Part shown: positions 33,638 to 42,960 of the stretch, piece by piece
Numbering within the stretch: the stretch's first letter is position 1
How the letters are laid out: each line of letters starts with the position of its first letter
DNA from: Candidatus Paceibacter sp.
GTDB taxonomy: Bacteria; Patescibacteriota; Patescibacteriia; Magasanikbacterales; UBA922
Direction: 5' to 3'
Assembly (NCBI GenBank): GCA_020725175.1
Contig: DYFM01000010.1
Coordinates: forward strand, 1-54,832
Length of the DNA stretch: 54,832 bases
Position numbers and translations under genes: made by a program
Notes under the pieces: model-generated
The model's input: only the letters and a program-made list of their open reading frames with translations
Database searches by the model: none
What the model was told of the DNA's origin: nothing

Positions 33638-34133
33638 TATTTTTTGAAATAATGAAATCAGTCTCCGCTTGGCTACGCCTGATAAGTTGCGAAATAGATA
33701 TAGCGAATTAGCGAAACAGTGAGGCGCTGCTTATAAGAGCAGTGTTTTTTTCTTTGCAAAACGAAGTGTATGTTACCATTCATTTTTTATATCCAATTGA
33801 ATAAAGATGAACAATGAAGGTAGACCGAATACTCCTTGCATCCTTCTGACAAAGAAAATGATTTTAAAAAAAATTAAAAAGTCTTTCAGGTGTTGAGGGT
33901 TGAATTCGTGACTTTTTTCTTTTATGAAAAACGTGTTCTGAATACCGCCAAACCACCTCTAAACGACCCCCTTGCGTCCCCTAATAGGGGGAAATCTTGT
34001 TATGGAGTCTTGCTTTTCATGAAAAGCAAGAGAATTTATTTCGTTATTTCCCCGACCCAGACGGGTCCACCTTGCCTGCCCGCCTAGGGTGGGGGGCGGA
34101 GTTATTTCCTTATCTCCTTATTTCGTATTACTC
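33638..34133. repeat. Repeat-rich intergenic gap
   Basis: This gap of about 500 bp holds GAAATA/GCGAA-type repeats (33650-33720), a terminator (33725-33752) and an AT-rich stretch with no visible gene. A perfect 22-bp palindrome lies at 34010-34031 (CTTGCTTTTCA and its complement). The inverted copy of the 49-bp GC-rich element of 8417-8465 is at 34053-34101, followed by GTTATTTCCTTATCTCC. Confidence 0.75.
33725..33752 (+). terminator. Intrinsic terminator
   Basis: CGCTGCT and AGCAGTG pair (one G-U) around a 6-nt loop and are followed by T7. It would end the transcript of the membrane-protein gene, about 90 bp after its stop. Confidence 0.8.
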
Positions 34134-34161
34134 TTTACCATTCTCCAAAAATCCGTATAAT
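34134..34161 (+). promoter_or_regulatory. Promoter of the RodA/FtsW gene
   Basis: TTTACC (34134-34139) and TATAAT (34156-34161) are 16 bp apart, 20 bp before the start codon. Confidence 0.6.
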
Positions 34162-34181
34162 ACCAACAGTCTTTTTTCCTT

Positions 34182-35294
34182 ATGTTCACGTTTCGACAAC
34201 GCATTTTTCAATTTGACTGGCTACTCTTATCTGTCGTTTTTGTGTTGACCGCGGTAGGCTTGGCGGCAATTTATAGCGTCGATCTTTCACGGGGTGGACC
34301 ACTGAGTTTATTTCCGACTCAGGTTACCGCCCTACTCATTGGTTTAGTCGCACTACTGGTAGCCGGAAGTACTCATATTACGGTTTACCAGTCTTCTGCA
34401 AAAATTGCGTATATCGTAGGGTTTCTTCTCTTAATTGCGGTTCTTATCTTCGGGCAAAGTATTCGTGGCACCACCGGATGGTTTCGCGTAGCCGGATTTT
34501 CTTTTCAGCCAGTTGAATTTGCCAAAGTGAGTTTGATCTTATTTTTAGCCAGCTGGATCCATCGATACAATCGACGCTTTCGCTCATGGCAGTTTTTGGT
34601 TTCTACCGGGTTTTTTACGCTCGTCTACATGGGTCTTGTTATGCTACAGCCGGATCTTGGTTCAGCACTTATTCTTGGCAGTGTTTGGGTAGGGCTTTTG
34701 GCTTTGGCCGGAACCAAAAAAAGATATTTACTTGGAATGATTGGTCTCGTGGCATTGGCCGGAACTGCTGGATGGTTTTTCCTTTTTGAAGATTACCAAA
34801 AAGATCGACTCCGAACATTTGTCAATCCGGAAGCCTACGCGTCTAACGAAGGATATAATGTGGTGCAGTCGATTATTGCCATTGGTGCCGGACGACTTAC
34901 CGGAAGAGGTCTTGGTTTTGGTTCTCAAAGTCAGCTCCACTTTTTACCAGAAGCTCAGACCGACTTTATTTTCTCTGTCATTGGCGAAGAGCTCGGTTTT
35001 ATTGGCGCCCTTATTCTTCTCACCCTCTATATTCTCCTGTTATGGCGACTAATCCGCATCGCTCTACTGTGCAAAAATGACTTTGCCGCTTTTTTTGTCC
35101 TTGGCGTTGCCGTCATGATCTCAGTACAGGTCTTCATAAACATTGGCGGTACGACCGGACTACTACCAGTAACCGGAGTAACCCTGCCGTTTGTCAGTTA
35201 CGGTGGTTCTTCGCTCATCATGAACTTGCTTCTTATCGGCATTGCCCAAAGTATGGCGGTAGCCACCAACAGAAACAGTGGTTTTGAGCTCTAA
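34182..35294 (+). CDS. SEDS-family protein RodA/FtsW
   Basis: SEDS proteins polymerise peptidoglycan glycan strands with a partner class B PBP. The 370-residue protein has about 10 transmembrane segments and the family signatures FSFQPVEFAKVSLILFLA, MLQPDLGSALIL and the C-terminal TGLLPVTGVTLPFVSYGGSS, plus the aspartate-containing loop AQTDFIFSVIGEELGFIGA. Length and the short N-terminus (MFTFRQRIFQFDWLLL) fit RodA a little better than FtsW. I cannot decide between elongation and division with no neighbouring PBP or murein genes. The gene has its own promoter. Confidence 0.88.
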   Translation: MFTFRQRIFQFDWLLLSVVFVLTAVGLAAIYSVDLSRGGPLSLFPTQVTALLIGLVALLVAGSTHITVYQSSAKIAYIVGFLLLIAVLIFGQSIRGTTGWFRVAGFSFQPVEFAKVSLILFLASWIHRYNRRFRSWQFLVSTGFFTLVYMGLVMLQPDLGSALILGSVWVGLLALAGTKKRYLLGMIGLVALAGTAGWFFLFEDYQKDRLRTFVNPEAYASNEGYNVVQSIIAIGAGRLTGRGLGFGSQSQLHFLPEAQTDFIFSVIGEELGFIGALILLTLYILLLWRLIRIALLCKNDFAAFFVLGVAVMISVQVFINIGGTTGLLPVTGVTLPFVSYGGSSLIMNLLLIGIAQSMAVATNRNSGFEL

Positions 35295-35415
35295 CACCGC
35301 AACAGTCCCTCTGAATCAAGAATAACGCGGTTCATCCACTGGACAAACTCTTGACTTTCCTCTATACTTCTGATACACTCATCCCCGTCTAAAGAATAGG
35401 GGTTATTGCTTGTCT

Positions 35416-35787
35416 ATGAACGAAAAAAACCCGCAACCATCAGAACAAATGCCATTTTTGCGCCGCCTACAGGAAGGATTTAGTTTTGTGAAAGCCTGTC
35501 CGGTCTGCAAAGGTGAATATTCAGACCGCACTCCCCATGTTCTGTATGAACAAGATCCGGTTCACCTCATCCACATGTCGTGTCCGCATTGCGAGAGCAG
35601 CATTCTTTCCATTGTGACACTGTCAGATATTGGTATGAGCTCAGTGGGAGTATTTACCGATTTATCAGCCGACGATGTGGTCCGATTTCATGGGCGTGAG
35701 GCATTTGAAGATAACGATATTCTCGCTCTTCATGAATTCCTCTCTTCCAAGGATGCCCCAAAAATAAGTCAACTATTTGTTCGTTAA
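35416..35787 (+). CDS. Small zinc-ribbon protein
   Basis: From the ATG at 35416 (MNEKNPQPSEQMPFLRRLQEG) the product has 123 residues; a TTG six bases upstream is possible. Two CxxC knuckles, CPVC (residues about 28-31) and CPHC (about 57-60), spaced by 25 residues form a zinc ribbon. The rest is an acidic alpha/beta domain (LSDIGMSSVGVFTDLSADDVVRFHGREAFEDNDILALHEFL). Similar short zinc-ribbon proteins occur widely in CPR without a known role. It lies between the rodA-like and bL25 genes on the same strand. Confidence 0.75.
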   Translation: MNEKNPQPSEQMPFLRRLQEGFSFVKACPVCKGEYSDRTPHVLYEQDPVHLIHMSCPHCESSILSIVTLSDIGMSSVGVFTDLSADDVVRFHGREAFEDNDILALHEFLSSKDAPKISQLFVR

Positions 35788-35906
35788 TTATTGTCTATTT
35801 GTTTAATCGTTTACCGGTTTATTGATTGCATTTCTAAGATTGTTTAGAAAAAAACTAGACTCCTACAAATCAACCAATAACCCAATAAACACTTTATCCT
35901 CAACCT

Positions 35907-36566
35907 ATGGCATTTGCAATTATCGCTGAATCACGAGCCAACAATACGGCCGCAGAAGTGCGCGAAGCTGGAAAAATCCCAGCAATCATGTATGGTCCTG
36001 ATACCAATCCAGTTTCAGTTTCAATTGGCTACACAGAATTTATCAAACTCTACAATGAAGCCGGTGAATCAAGTTTGATTGATTTTTCTGTTGCTGGAAA
36101 TGGCGCGCCAACAAAAGTATTGATCCAAGACGTACAGCTAGACCCGGTAAAAGGCACTGTTATCCATGTTGACTTCCGTCAAATCAATATGAAGGAAGAA
36201 ATGACTGCCAACACTGAGCTCAACTTTATCGGAGAAGCACCGGCTGTAAAAGCCTTAGGCGGTACGCTGATCAAAGGACTTGAAACACTGGAAATCAAAT
36301 GTCTTCCAAACAATTTGGTGAGTGAAATTGATGTTGATCTTTCTGTGCTGCACACCTTTGATGACGTGATTGAAGTCAAAGATTTAACTATTCCTGCCGG
36401 CATTACGGTGCTTGACGAACCAACCGCAGTCGTTGCCAAGGTGCAAGCTGCCCTTACTGAAGAACAAATTAAAGCCATGGAAGAATCCGGTCCAAAAGAT
36501 GTAGCTGATGTAGAAGTGGAAGAAAAAGGTAAGAAAGAAGATGAAGAGTCAGCTGATGAAAAATAA
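35907..36566 (+). CDS. rplY: Ribosomal protein bL25 (CTC form)
   Basis: The 219-residue protein is the long, CTC-type L25. It has an N-terminal 5S-rRNA-binding domain (ESRANNTAAEVREAGKIPAIMYGPDTNPVSVSI, DVQLDPVKGTVIHVDF), a C-terminal TL5-like beta domain (ALGGTLIKGLETLEIKCLPNNLVSEIDVDLSVL) and an acidic tail (EEKGKKEDEESADEK). It binds 5S rRNA in the central protuberance. A clear terminator follows the stop, so it seems monocistronic. Confidence 0.95.
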   Translation: MAFAIIAESRANNTAAEVREAGKIPAIMYGPDTNPVSVSIGYTEFIKLYNEAGESSLIDFSVAGNGAPTKVLIQDVQLDPVKGTVIHVDFRQINMKEEMTANTELNFIGEAPAVKALGGTLIKGLETLEIKCLPNNLVSEIDVDLSVLHTFDDVIEVKDLTIPAGITVLDEPTAVVAKVQAALTEEQIKAMEESGPKDVADVEVEEKGKKEDEESADEK

Positions 36567-36586
36567 GCGTTATTTGAGCGAAACAA

Positions 36587-36614
36587 ACAAGCCTTTTCGA
36601 AGGCTTGTTTTTTT
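36587..36614 (+). terminator. bL25 gene terminator
   Basis: AACAAGCCTT and AAGGCTTGTT form a 10-bp stem with a TTCG-type loop and a run of T. Confidence 0.93.
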
Positions 36615-36751
36615 GTTATGATGGTGTGGTCACCGAACATGTTGTTCATCCCCATTTACTTTCTGCTCATACCCTCTCTCAATATACGTATTGAAACAAC
36701 GGATGTGAGCAGAATTCTAGCGGAACAGAGCGGAATAACCATTATGTAGGT

Positions 36752-37867
36752 ATGAAGATCAAAATAAAACCCTTTTTTCAGCCAAAAACTTTTCGATACG
36801 GAAGTATTTCTCTTCTCATTGCAGCCATAGTTGGAATAGGTATCTTCACAGTTACAGAACAAAAAAATGCAGGACTTGGAGAGAACAATACAGATACTCC
36901 AAAAAAAGAAATTGCCACGAAAGATGCCCACTGTGCCTTTCGCCGTATCCTTGATGGGGTGTGTGTTGATTCAACAGAAGAGACCAATCCCAAACTCGCC
37001 GCTATTATGATTGAAAACCATACTGCTGCTCGCCCACAAGCCGGTCTTAGTGCCGCTTCAATCATTTATGAAGCGCCGGTAGAAGGAAATATCCCTCGGT
37101 TCCTGGCAATTTACCCTCTTTCCGAAAATCTCAACGTTCCAACAATTGGACCGGTGCGAAGCGCCCGGGAATATTTTTTGAATTGGGTTCGTGAGTATGG
37201 TGATTCGTTTTATCTTCATGTGGGTGGTTCACCGGAAGCGCTTGGCCATATAAAGCAATATGGCATCAATAATCTCGACGAGTTTTTTCATGGTGGCACG
37301 TACTTTTGGCGAAGCCCTGAACATACCGCACCACACAATACCTTTACTTCTTCTGTTATGCTACAAGCCCTCCTCGCAAAACGAGGGGAGCGATATGAAG
37401 ATGATACATACTCCGGTTGGGTATACACCCATCACCCAACCTGTGCTGAAGAAACATGTATCACAAACCTTTCGGTTGATTTTGGGGGACACGGGTATCT
37501 GGTTCGGTGGGCATATGATAAAGAAAAAAATCAATACCTCCGCTCCCACGGCAATCTACCTCACCGGGACAGTACCACAAACGAACGATTGGTAGCTGAT
37601 ACTCTCATCATTCAAGAGGTAAAAACCCGTGTGTACGATGAATATGGACGACTGAACATGACTCAAACCGGAACAGGTAAGGCCACAATTATTCGTGCCG
37701 GAACACTAACAAATGGAACTTGGAAAAAAGAAACGCTTGCTGACCGCACCCATTGGCTCGATGAACACGGAAATCCAATTGTGCTCCAGCCCGGAAAAAT
37801 ATGGATTGAAGTGGTGAATGCAGCAACAGAAGTAGATATTGAATCCACCTCCACCCAAGGCGGATAA
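36752..37867 (+). CDS. DUF3048 (YerB-like) secreted/anchored protein
   Basis: The 371-residue protein starts with a signal anchor (YGSISLLIAAIVGIGIFTV, about 17-35). The DUF3048 region follows: KLAAIMIENHTAARPQAGLSAASIIYEAPVEGNIPRFLAIY, then IGPVRSAREYFLNWVREYG, LHVGGSPEAL, and the C-terminal block LQPGKIWIEVV. DUF3048 proteins are common at bacterial surfaces and of unknown function; no catalytic residues are established. The last codons (TSTQGG) are encoded by the start of a GGATAAACAA tandem repeat, another case of a gene 3' end running into repeat DNA. Confidence 0.85.
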   Translation: MKIKIKPFFQPKTFRYGSISLLIAAIVGIGIFTVTEQKNAGLGENNTDTPKKEIATKDAHCAFRRILDGVCVDSTEETNPKLAAIMIENHTAARPQAGLSAASIIYEAPVEGNIPRFLAIYPLSENLNVPTIGPVRSAREYFLNWVREYGDSFYLHVGGSPEALGHIKQYGINNLDEFFHGGTYFWRSPEHTAPHNTFTSSVMLQALLAKRGERYEDDTYSGWVYTHHPTCAEETCITNLSVDFGGHGYLVRWAYDKEKNQYLRSHGNLPHRDSTTNERLVADTLIIQEVKTRVYDEYGRLNMTQTGTGKATIIRAGTLTNGTWKKETLADRTHWLDEHGNPIVLQPGKIWIEVVNAATEVDIESTSTQGG

Positions 37868-37920
37868 ACAAGACGGATAAACAACGCGGATAAACAAGGT
37901 CGGTAAACAACGCGGACTCG
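37859..37920. repeat. GCGGATAAACAA tandem repeat
   Basis: About five diverged units of GGATAAACAA(G/C)(A/G)C run from the last codons of the DUF3048 gene into the gap. Confidence 0.8.
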
Positions 37921-37950
37921 TGCTGCGGGGACATTCATCACCACATAATC

Positions 37951-37988
37951 AACAAAAAGCCATCGCAATACTCCGATGGCTTTTTGTT
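37951..37988. terminator. Bidirectional intrinsic terminator
   Basis: AACAAAAAGCCATCG and CGATGGCTTTTTGTT form a perfect 15-bp stem. It separates the convergent DUF3048 and gatB genes and can serve both. Confidence 0.93.
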
Positions 37989-38009
37989 TCTTGTTTGAAA
38001 AAGTTTGAG

Positions 38010-39560
38010 CTATTTTAGTTTCTCCCGCAACACCTTCTCCACCACCACCGGATCCGCACTTCCTTCACTCGCCTTCATGACCATGCCGATCAAAAACTTT
38101 ATCAACGGGTCTTTGCCGGCTTTAAACTGAGCTACTTGTTCCGGATACTGATGAATAACGGTATCAACAAATCCTTCAATCGCTCCACTATCACTCACCT
38201 GCCCATACCCTTTTTCTTCCATAATATGAGTGGGATCAAGATTGGTACCGGAATCAATCATTTCGGCAAGAATTTTTTGCGCATTAGTAGAATTTACCCG
38301 ATTCGCGTACACCAGCGCAACCAGTTCGGCAATATTTTCCGGAGAAACTTTCAAAATACGAATATCGATTTTTCGCTCATTGAGCATCCCCATGAGCTTA
38401 CTCGTTATCCACCCTCCTGCCAGCCGTGCAATTTTTTGCTTCTTTTCCTCTTTAATTTCATCAGTTTCCCCTTTCACCTCCGGTAGCGCATAGAGCCAAT
38501 CGATCAACTCACTCATCACCGCTTCTGTAAAGTTTGCCCAAGAAAGATCACTGCTCAACAAATGCGCATCGGCATAAGAAAATCCATACTCCTCATGAAA
38601 GCGCTTTCGCTTGGCTTGCGGCAGTTCCGGTAATCGTATTTCCCCGGCAACAACTTCCGGATGAAAGGGAGGAATGTCTGGTTCCGGAAAGTACCGGTAG
38701 TCAGCCGCCGATTCTTTGGTACGCTGCAAGACAGTCTCCCCTTTTTCATCATTCCAACCGCGTGTTTCCGGACTCCACGTTTCACCTGCTTCAATCAACG
38801 CAGTTTGCCGTTTGATTTCGTACGCAATGCCCCGCTCCACCGCTTTAAATGAATTGAGGTTTTTGAGTTCCACTTTATTGTTGAGCGTATACTCTCCAAG
38901 CGGCCGCACCTCTCCGGCAATGATTTCAAATCGTCCTTCCTCTTGGACAGAAATGTTGGCTTCACAGCGCATATGACCTTTTTCCATGTCTGCATCGCTG
39001 ACTCCCAGCGTTCGCAACAAACTGCGTAGTTCCTGACAGTACAACTTTGCTTCGGCCGCACTTTGAAAATCCGGATCTGTCACAATCTCGACCAATGGGG
39101 TTCCGGCGCGATTAAAATCAACCAACGTATTCCCATCGGTATCGTGCAATAATTTTGCTGTATCTTCTTCCATATGTGCTCGACGAATTCCGATCTCCGC
39201 CACTGAACGATGATTTTCTTCGAACACAAATTCCAAAGTTATTTTCCCGTGCTCTGCAATTGGCTCATCATACTGAGAAATTTGGTATGCTTTTGGCAAA
39301 TCCGGGTAAAAGTAATGTTTGCGGTCAAATTTTGAAAGAGCTCGGATCGTGCAGCCCAGTGCTTTACCAATGATTACTACATCAGCCAATGCCTGGCGGT
39401 TTGGCACCGGCAATGTTCCCGGATGACCAAGACAAACTGCACACACGTTGGTATTGGGAGTTTTTTCATCAGGATCATTTTTGCACAAACAAAACATCTT
39501 ACTTTTTGTTTTTAGTTCCACATGGACCTCCATACCGATAATGGGAATGTACTTGGGCAT
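38010..39560 (-). CDS. gatB: Asp-tRNA(Asn)/Glu-tRNA(Gln) amidotransferase subunit B
   Basis: GatB is the kinase/transamidase core of GatCAB, which converts misacylated Glu-tRNA-Gln (and Asp-tRNA-Asn) to the correct form. The 516-residue protein starts MPKYIPIIGMEVHVELKTKSKMFC. It has a zinc-site-like cluster (CLCKNDP ... CAVCLGHPG), the signature YFYPDLPKAYQISQYD, the motif EEDTAKLLHD and VDFNRAGTPLVEIVTDPD, and a C-terminal helical YqeY-like domain ending VVEKVLREKLK. Length is slightly above the usual 475-480. No gatA or gatC is nearby, so the operon is split in this genome. Confidence 0.96.
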   Translation of the reverse strand: MPKYIPIIGMEVHVELKTKSKMFCLCKNDPDEKTPNTNVCAVCLGHPGTLPVPNRQALADVVIIGKALGCTIRALSKFDRKHYFYPDLPKAYQISQYDEPIAEHGKITLEFVFEENHRSVAEIGIRRAHMEEDTAKLLHDTDGNTLVDFNRAGTPLVEIVTDPDFQSAAEAKLYCQELRSLLRTLGVSDADMEKGHMRCEANISVQEEGRFEIIAGEVRPLGEYTLNNKVELKNLNSFKAVERGIAYEIKRQTALIEAGETWSPETRGWNDEKGETVLQRTKESAADYRYFPEPDIPPFHPEVVAGEIRLPELPQAKRKRFHEEYGFSYADAHLLSSDLSWANFTEAVMSELIDWLYALPEVKGETDEIKEEKKQKIARLAGGWITSKLMGMLNERKIDIRILKVSPENIAELVALVYANRVNSTNAQKILAEMIDSGTNLDPTHIMEEKGYGQVSDSGAIEGFVDTVIHQYPEQVAQFKAGKDPLIKFLIGMVMKASEGSADPVVVEKVLREKLK

Positions 39561-39571
39561 ATTGTATGGTT

Positions 39572-39640
39572 GTTATTAGGCAGAGTAAACAGAGTAGGCA
39601 AAGTAGGCAGAGTAAGTAGTTGCTTATTCTGCTTATTTTT
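39572..39640. repeat. GGCAGAGTAA-type tandem repeat
   Basis: Units like AGGCAGAGTAAACAGAGTAGG repeat just upstream of gatB and are partly inverted further on (GCTTATTCTGCTTATT). Confidence 0.75.
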
Positions 39641-39718
39641 TACTATTTGAGCGGACAAGCGCCTAATCTGCTTCATTCTCAAGTAGTCCAAGTGTACCAA
39701 AATCCCCCTAAAAAGAAA

Positions 39719-39738
39719 AGACCCTCATCCGAGGGTCA
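39719..39738 (-). terminator. Terminator after the membrane-protein gene
   Basis: On the minus strand GACCCTC-GGAT-GAGGGTC is followed by TTTTCTTTTT, six bases after the stop at 39744. Confidence 0.88.
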
Positions 39739-39743
39739 GAGTA

Positions 39744-40592
39744 TCATTCAGTATCAGATGTATGAACCGGTGGATCGGCAAAAAAAGCATACATGAGGGT
39801 GACAACTACCGTTGCCCAAAGGGTGACAAGAATGACCCCATACTGAAAAGGCAAGGAAAGAAACGCCGTAGCTATATTGAACTGAGTAAGAGATCCAATA
39901 ACACGCTCAGATAAAAACAAGATAACCGTATCAGAAAAAACTGAAAACGCTCGTTCAACTCCGTACGCGACCGCACCAACCAACAATACCGCCGCAAAGG
40001 GCTTCCATCCCATACGTCTTAACGTTGACACACTATCGGACACTGCTTGAACACCCCTTTTTTTCTTGATCACCACCGCTTGATATACATACACAAAAAG
40101 TACTGACGCAATACCATAGAGTACGGTAATCAAGTTGTTGAAGTTTGCTTCGAGTACTCCTGTCGGAATAAATAATGAAAGAAGAATAGAAAGGATTGTA
40201 CCGATTATTAAAATAAATACAAAGATTGCCAGTGCGTGCACAAGCGCAGTAACAACTACAGACGTAAAACGTGGCTTGACATCATGAAACAACTCTTTCA
40301 CGGAAAGTACCGGATGTTGTTCGTACCAACGGTACACAAATACAATAAATGGAATACTGATTAAAATACCAAACAAACTCAACAGTGCGTATACAGGTGT
40401 CACCAAAAAAATATCTGTCATCGCTACCGTCTGCAATACCAACGTATATTTATTGATCCCCACAATCGCTCCAAAGATATTTCCAATCACTTGCGGAATG
40501 AGCAACAGAAGCCCAAAAACCAGCCACAGTCGCCAGTGTTGTTTGATCAATTGAAATGATGTTTTGAATAACGAGGTAAAAGAAAATGACAT
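39744..40592 (-). CDS. Polytopic membrane protein, related to the one at 41448
   Basis: The 282-residue protein has about six transmembrane segments and an N-terminal amphipathic lead (MSFSFTSLFKTSFQLIKQHWRLWL). The same layout (a helix that ends in K-x-x-W, then six hydrophobic spans, then a short polar tail) is seen in the protein at 41448-42353 (IKETIEVYKKQWKRLIKYP). The two look like paralogues of an uncharacterised CPR membrane family that resembles glycerophosphodiester-phosphodiesterase membrane domains. There is no catalytic motif, and the role is unknown. It has its own terminator. Confidence 0.7.
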   Translation of the reverse strand: MSFSFTSLFKTSFQLIKQHWRLWLVFGLLLLIPQVIGNIFGAIVGINKYTLVLQTVAMTDIFLVTPVYALLSLFGILISIPFIVFVYRWYEQHPVLSVKELFHDVKPRFTSVVVTALVHALAIFVFILIIGTILSILLSLFIPTGVLEANFNNLITVLYGIASVLFVYVYQAVVIKKKRGVQAVSDSVSTLRRMGWKPFAAVLLVGAVAYGVERAFSVFSDTVILFLSERVIGSLTQFNIATAFLSLPFQYGVILVTLWATVVVTLMYAFFADPPVHTSDTE

Positions 40593-40659
40593 ACAAAATA
40601 TGACAGGCTAAATATGCCGATAGTATACTGGAAAATGTGCTAAATCGCAAGGAACACTG

Positions 40660-40800
40660 CAACAGTTGGCAAGTTGACAAGTTGGCAAGTTAGCAAGTTA
40701 GCAGGTTGGCAAGTTAGTAAGTTAACAAGTTAATTATTTAACAATATAGCAATATAACATACAACAATTCAACAAGATAACAATTCAGCAATATACTAAT
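40660..40800. repeat. GGCAAGTTA tandem repeat and ACAATATAGCA run
   Basis: About eight units of GGCAAGTTA(G/A) occupy 40670-40735, followed by AACAATATAGCAATATAACA-type units to 40800. It fills the gap between the membrane protein and Tmk-like genes. Confidence 0.85.
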
Positions 40801-40846
40801 GAAACAATACCCTAACTACCAAAACCACCACAACACCTACTATTCT

Positions 40847-41446
40847 TTACAACAAACTCGACACCTTCTTTTCTACCACTTGCCACAGTTGCTCATGAAT
40901 TTCTTCGATACTCTTGTTTGCATTGATGGGGATCCAGCCATTTTCTTGACCGAGTGTCTGATGAACAGTTCGCACGTTATTCATCAGTTCATCATTGGTT
41001 TCATGCTTATGTCCTATCTCAGTAGAATCCAAGAATCGTTCCCCTTCAAACAAAAATGCTACATCTTCTTTGAGCAGATGTTCGTTGATCCGGTGCATAA
41101 AAGCCGGATCTATGCCTGCGCCAATACCCCAAGCAATTCCGGTACCTACATAATCCTCAGCCACGATATGGATGCCTTCTTTTAGCTTTTTCTTCACTGC
41201 CGGTTCGGCTTGAGTCCGGTTCAACACATAGAGTAATTGTGCTTCGCGAGAAGATAATTGGTGTGGATTTCCACTCCGCAGATAGTCATTGATCATTTCT
41301 CCGGAAGGTGCCAAGTCATATATCGGGTATTTGAGGTATTGTGCTTCATGACCTTCAGACAGCAACCGCTCCACCAGTTTTTTTGCTTGCGTGGTTTTTC
41401 CGAGATTGTTGATTCCGTATAACACGATAAATAATCCTGGTTTCAT
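40847..41446 (-). CDS. Thymidylate kinase-like protein
   Basis: The ATG at 41446 (MKPGLFIVLYGINNLGKTTQA) gives 199 residues, the usual Tmk size. A P-loop GINNLGKTT is present, followed by YLKYPIYDLAPSGEMINDYL and a region matching the LID/DRY part. The expected DRY motif is degenerate: VAEDYVGTGIAWG stands where iaeDRYvdStlAYQ is usual, so the arginine that binds the dTMP phosphate is not seen in its normal place. The gene could still be a dTMP kinase, given the thymidylate cluster on the same strand, or another nucleoside-phosphate kinase. It starts one base after the stop of the membrane-protein gene (TAATATG). Confidence 0.7.
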   Translation of the reverse strand: MKPGLFIVLYGINNLGKTTQAKKLVERLLSEGHEAQYLKYPIYDLAPSGEMINDYLRSGNPHQLSSREAQLLYVLNRTQAEPAVKKKLKEGIHIVAEDYVGTGIAWGIGAGIDPAFMHRINEHLLKEDVAFLFEGERFLDSTEIGHKHETNDELMNNVRTVHQTLGQENGWIPINANKSIEEIHEQLWQVVEKKVSSLL

Positions 41447-41447
41447 A

Positions 41448-42353
41448 TTACTCTGTGCTTGATACCGGCGCTCCAGCCGTACTTCCAACCGTTACCTGAG
41501 CTTTACGATACAGGACAACCACAGCGGTAGGGAGCAAAATGATAGCCACGAACACGAGATATAAAATACCAAGCATCATCATGATAACTCCCAACGTTCC
41601 CCTCGCAAAAGCCAAAAGTTGAAACACGTAAAACGGAAGAACAAACACAAACGCCGGAATAACAAGTCGGAACAGCATGGCCCACCATCGGCCTTTAACC
41701 ATTTTTTTACTATTTGTCATCGCCTCTTTTATCGTACTCCCCTTCAATGCCACATCCATCATAGCAAACATATACGCAACCGTGACATACAGAGCATGAA
41801 AAAAACCGTACGCCATCAGAAGCATGGAAAGACCAAACAACGGACCGAAACCAGCACCAGTGTCGCCCGACAACACCCCCGGAACGGCGAGCATCATGAG
41901 TAACATAGCCGCCAAATATGGCACTATAGAATATAGCCCAACCAATAGATTAACCCCTACTGCTCTCCACAGAACACTTTTTTGCGTGTCCCATGTCGGT
42001 ACAGATGTACTCCCTTCTGTTTCAGCAATCGCAGTATTGATCGCACGAACAAATGCGATACCGATTGCGGTGAATACAAGAGTTACCAAAAAAATAATTA
42101 GAGCCAAAAGAAGAGCAAAGAGGACAAACGAACTGCTAAATAGTGATACAAATGCCGACGAATCTATCATTGTTTCCTGGCCGGCCAATTGCATTACTCC
42201 GCCGAGTCCAACAAAAAATAGAATTATGATACTAACAAACAAGCTTACTAAATAAGCAAAGACTAGAATAAGCGGATATTTAATGAGCCGTTTCCACTGT
42301 TTTTTATACACTTCTATTGTCTCTTTAATAAGATCTGTAATGGTGATGAGCAT
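41448..42353 (-). CDS. Polytopic membrane protein, related to the one at 39744
   Basis: This 301-residue protein has about six strongly hydrophobic helices (LILVFAYLVSLFVSIIILFF, FALLLALIIFLVTLVFTAIG, and others) and a Lys-rich patch between helices 4 and 5 (KGSTIKEAMTNSKKMVKGRW). Its shape matches the membrane protein at 39744-40592. It is encoded between DHFR and the Tmk-like kinase and probably shares a transcript with both, with a one-base gap to the kinase. No function is assigned. Confidence 0.7.
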   Translation of the reverse strand: MLITITDLIKETIEVYKKQWKRLIKYPLILVFAYLVSLFVSIIILFFVGLGGVMQLAGQETMIDSSAFVSLFSSSFVLFALLLALIIFLVTLVFTAIGIAFVRAINTAIAETEGSTSVPTWDTQKSVLWRAVGVNLLVGLYSIVPYLAAMLLMMLAVPGVLSGDTGAGFGPLFGLSMLLMAYGFFHALYVTVAYMFAMMDVALKGSTIKEAMTNSKKMVKGRWWAMLFRLVIPAFVFVLPFYVFQLLAFARGTLGVIMMMLGILYLVFVAIILLPTAVVVLYRKAQVTVGSTAGAPVSSTE

Positions 42354-42401
42354 AACAATGCTATTTATATGAATACAAAGATTAACATGTTTCTCGATAT
42401 A

Positions 42402-42896
42402 TTACGTTCGCCCCACACCTTCATTTCTTCTATAGGTAACAAACGAGTAACTTTCTCTATCATCTCGCTCCACTTCTCGCCATTTCTCCGTATCAATGCG
42501 AGGAAAAAAAGCCGTCCCATCGGGAATAAACGTATGAACATGGGTGATATAGAGCGTATCCGCGAGTGCAATCGTTTGTTGATATATTTCCGCTCCACCA
42601 ATTGAAACCACCTCTTCCCCTTGATGTGCCGCCAGAGCCTCTTGTATGGTAGTATAACGCTCAACTCCGACTGGTAGTTCGTATGTTTCTTGTCTAGTAA
42701 TGACAATATTCAATCGATTTGGTAAAGGTCGAAATTTTTCCGGTAGCGATTCCCAAGTCTTGCGCCCCATCAAGACAACTTTTTCTGTTGTAAGGTCTCG
42801 AAAACGCCGCAGATCATCGGGAATATGCCAGGGCAACACACCGTCTTTTCCAATACAGCTGTTGCGAGAGATAGCGGCAATGAGGGAGAGGGGCAT
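42402..42896 (-). CDS. folA: Dihydrofolate reductase
   Basis: DHFR reduces dihydrofolate produced by ThyA. The 164-residue protein shows all family marks: SLIAAISRNSCIGKDGVLPWHIPDDLRRFRDLT, with the catalytic aspartate in IPDD; VLMGRKTWESLP for NADPH; NIVITRQ; VSIGGAEIYQQ; and LYITHVHTFIPDGTAFFP. It lies on the same strand as thyA, dut and dCMP deaminase genes, so folate recycling and dTMP synthesis are genetically linked here. There is no Shine-Dalgarno. Confidence 0.96.
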   Translation of the reverse strand: MPLSLIAAISRNSCIGKDGVLPWHIPDDLRRFRDLTTEKVVLMGRKTWESLPEKFRPLPNRLNIVITRQETYELPVGVERYTTIQEALAAHQGEEVVSIGGAEIYQQTIALADTLYITHVHTFIPDGTAFFPRIDTEKWREVERDDRESYSFVTYRRNEGVGRT

Positions 42897-42960
42897 AAAG
42901 TGATAGTAAAAATTTTTTTATTCGTTTCCTAAGCTCCTATCTAATTCTCTTATTATTTCC